Assembly: GCA_003151875.1 (NCBI GenBank)
Contig: PLYW01000154.1
Location: 8,984-15,524 of the forward strand
DNA length: 6,541 nt
DNA from: Acidobacteriaceae bacterium
GTDB taxonomy: Bacteria > Acidobacteriota > Terriglobia > Terriglobales > Acidobacteriaceae
Direction of reading: 5' to 3'
Below, piece after piece: positions 5,728 through 6,541 of the stretch. The notes under the pieces are model-generated. The model ran no database searches and had not been told where the DNA came from. It was given only the letters and a program-made list of their open reading frames with translations. Made by a program: the position numbers and the translations under genes. Numbering within the stretch: position 1 is the first letter of the stretch; each line of letters opens with the position of its first letter.

Positions 5728-5743
5728 GTCGGCTGAAGCCGAC
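5728..5743. repeat. REP-like hairpin with GA loop (first of a pair)
   Basis: GTCGGCT-ga-AGCCGAC is a perfect 7-bp stem with a GA loop in the spacer between the DUF1385 gene and prfA. With the hairpin at 5772-5789 it forms a composite intergenic repeat of a style I associate with Acidobacteria. Copies elsewhere in the genome cannot be checked here. Confidence 0.6.
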
Positions 5744-5771
5744 TCCACCTCATAAAACAAGCAGCTTGGAC

Positions 5772-5789
5772 GCGGACCTGAAGGTCCGC
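5772..5789. repeat. REP-like hairpin with GA loop (second of a pair)
   Basis: GCGGACCT-ga-AGGTCCGC is a perfect 8-bp stem with the same GA loop as the first hairpin. On the + strand T6 follows at 5805-5810, then CAGCAGCCT. The T-run is 15 nt from the stem, too far for an ordinary rho-independent terminator. No T-run follows on the strand leading into prfA. The pair more likely represents a dispersed repeat than a terminator. Confidence 0.6.
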
Positions 5790-5878
5790 ACTACCCGAAC
5801 GTCGTTTTTTCAGCAGCCTCGGAAGGCCGCTCTGCGCAAGGGGAAAATGGGCAATGCAATTGTTCGCGGCGGGCGCCG

Positions 5879-6541
5879 CTAGGCAATCACCAGTTCGCCG
5901 CCGCGCTGTTTCTCCAGCTCCATGGCCTCGTTCAAGGCGGCGATGGCGGTCTCGACCTGGTCATCCGCGGGAGGCTGGGTGGTGATGCGCTGCAACCACA
6001 ATCCGGGCTTGGTAAGCACTGCAAACAGCGACGAGCCGTGTTTGGCGGCGAAGCGGATCAGCTCGTACGACAGCCCCGCGATGACCGGCAACAGCGCGAT
6101 GCGGAAGGCGAAGCGCGCCCAGAAGGTTGTAGCAGGGACCAGCATGTAAATGACCATGGCGATCAGCATCACGGTCATCAGGAAGCTGGTGCCGCAGCGG
6201 GGATGGAACGTCGAATAGGACTGCGCATTCTGGACGGTCAGCGGGTCGTGCGACTCGAACGCGAAGACCGTTTTATGTTCGGCGCCGTGATACTGAAAGA
6301 CGCGGCGAATGTCGGGCCAGCGCGAGATGCCCCAGATGAACAGCAGGAAAAGTGCGATGCGGATGACGCCGTCCACAACGTTGAAAGCGATTTGATTGCC
6401 GAAAGCCGGATATGCGTTCTTCAGCTTGGTGGCCGCCAGCAACGGCACAAACTTGTACATGAAGATGAAGAACCCAAGCGACACCACGACGTTGAGGGCA
6501 AGGGCCCAGCCCGGTACCTCGGTCTTCTTCTCGTCTTCGGC
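5879..6541 (-). CDS. DUF1385 / YqhQ-like membrane protein (5' end outside window)
   Basis: The frame stays open to the last base of the window, so 220 C-terminal residues are visible. An internal GTG at 6487 is not the start, because 18 further sensible codons (KKTEVPGWALALNV) precede it. Family markers are HGAEHKTVFAFE (visible residues 85-96), then LTVQNAQ and STFHPRCGTSF (about 110-120). At least four membrane segments are likely, near residues 12-36, 51-73, 119-137 and 140-163, followed by a soluble C-terminal tail ending GGELVIA. The missing N-terminus should carry the GGQAVIEGVMMR-like motif. The conserved His, Glu and Cys residues suggest metal binding, but the function is unknown. It lies upstream of prfA and prmC on the same strand, an order I recall as common, often with rpmE. 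The spacer before prfA (252 bp) holds repeats, so co-transcription is uncertain. Confidence 0.93.
   Translation of the reverse strand, partial: AEDEKKTEVPGWALALNVVVSLGFFIFMYKFVPLLAATKLKNAYPAFGNQIAFNVVDGVIRIALFLLFIWGISRWPDIRRVFQYHGAEHKTVFAFESHDPLTVQNAQSYSTFHPRCGTSFLMTVMLIAMVIYMLVPATTFWARFAFRIALLPVIAGLSYELIRFAAKHGSSLFAVLTKPGLWLQRITTQPPADDQVETAIAALNEAMELEKQRGGELVIA

Noticed and set aside
5866..5879. GCGGC-gggc-GCCGC hairpin at the end of the DUF1385 gene as a terminator
   Set aside because: The stem is only 5 bp, it overlaps the stop codon, and no T-run follows on the coding strand.
5667..5882. 71-codon + strand frame in the spacer upstream of prfA
   Set aside because: It translates the hairpin repeats, has no ribosome site and resembles no protein.
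1..6541. CRISPR arrays, tRNA or rRNA genes, integrases or transposases
   Set aside because: No regularly spaced repeats, RNA-gene signatures or recombinase motifs were seen on either strand.

Overview
The window is about 60% G+C by eye and carries ordinary bacterial housekeeping genes. Repeats typical of acidobacterial genomes interrupt them: paired GA-loop hairpins near 5728-5789 and a palindromic repeat inside prmC. My best guess for the source is the phylum Acidobacteria (Terriglobia/Koribacter-like). This is an inference from repeat style and protein flavour, not a proven assignment.

Layout. 1-135 (+) is the C-terminal tail of a small, probably XRE-type, regulator. Convergent to it, 194-844 (-) encodes a NarL/FixJ-type response regulator. 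A 132-bp divergent gap leads to purH (977-2545, +), the bifunctional enzyme for the last two steps of IMP synthesis. Directly behind purH lies a complete vapB-vapC toxin-antitoxin pair (2635-3284, +) of the MvpA/MvpT type. A second copy of the last 115 bp of purH follows (3302-3416), and 15 nt after its stop codon is a small solitary VapB-like antitoxin (3432-3587). On the opposite strand are prmC (3631-4542), prfA (4547-5626) and a DUF1385/YqhQ-like membrane protein that runs off the right edge (5879-6541).

How the genes relate. PrfA (RF1) and PrmC are enzyme and substrate: PrmC methylates the glutamine of the GGQ motif of RF1, and the two genes are 4 nt apart. As I recall, DUF1385 genes often sit beside this pair. 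VapC is a PIN-domain RNase held in check by VapB, and the two genes overlap by 4 nt.

Most interesting. The vapBC cassette is bracketed by two 115-bp purH 3' ends with 107/115 identity. The repeat ends exactly at the stop codon. All six sense-codon differences fall at third codon positions. The downstream copy abuts another VapB homologue. Together this looks like a toxin-antitoxin cassette that entered the 3' end of a purine-synthesis gene while supplying a replacement tail, at a site used by antitoxin genes more than once. Second, prmC carries an in-frame insertion of about 24 codons derived from an intergenic-type palindromic repeat, just before its NPPY catalytic motif.
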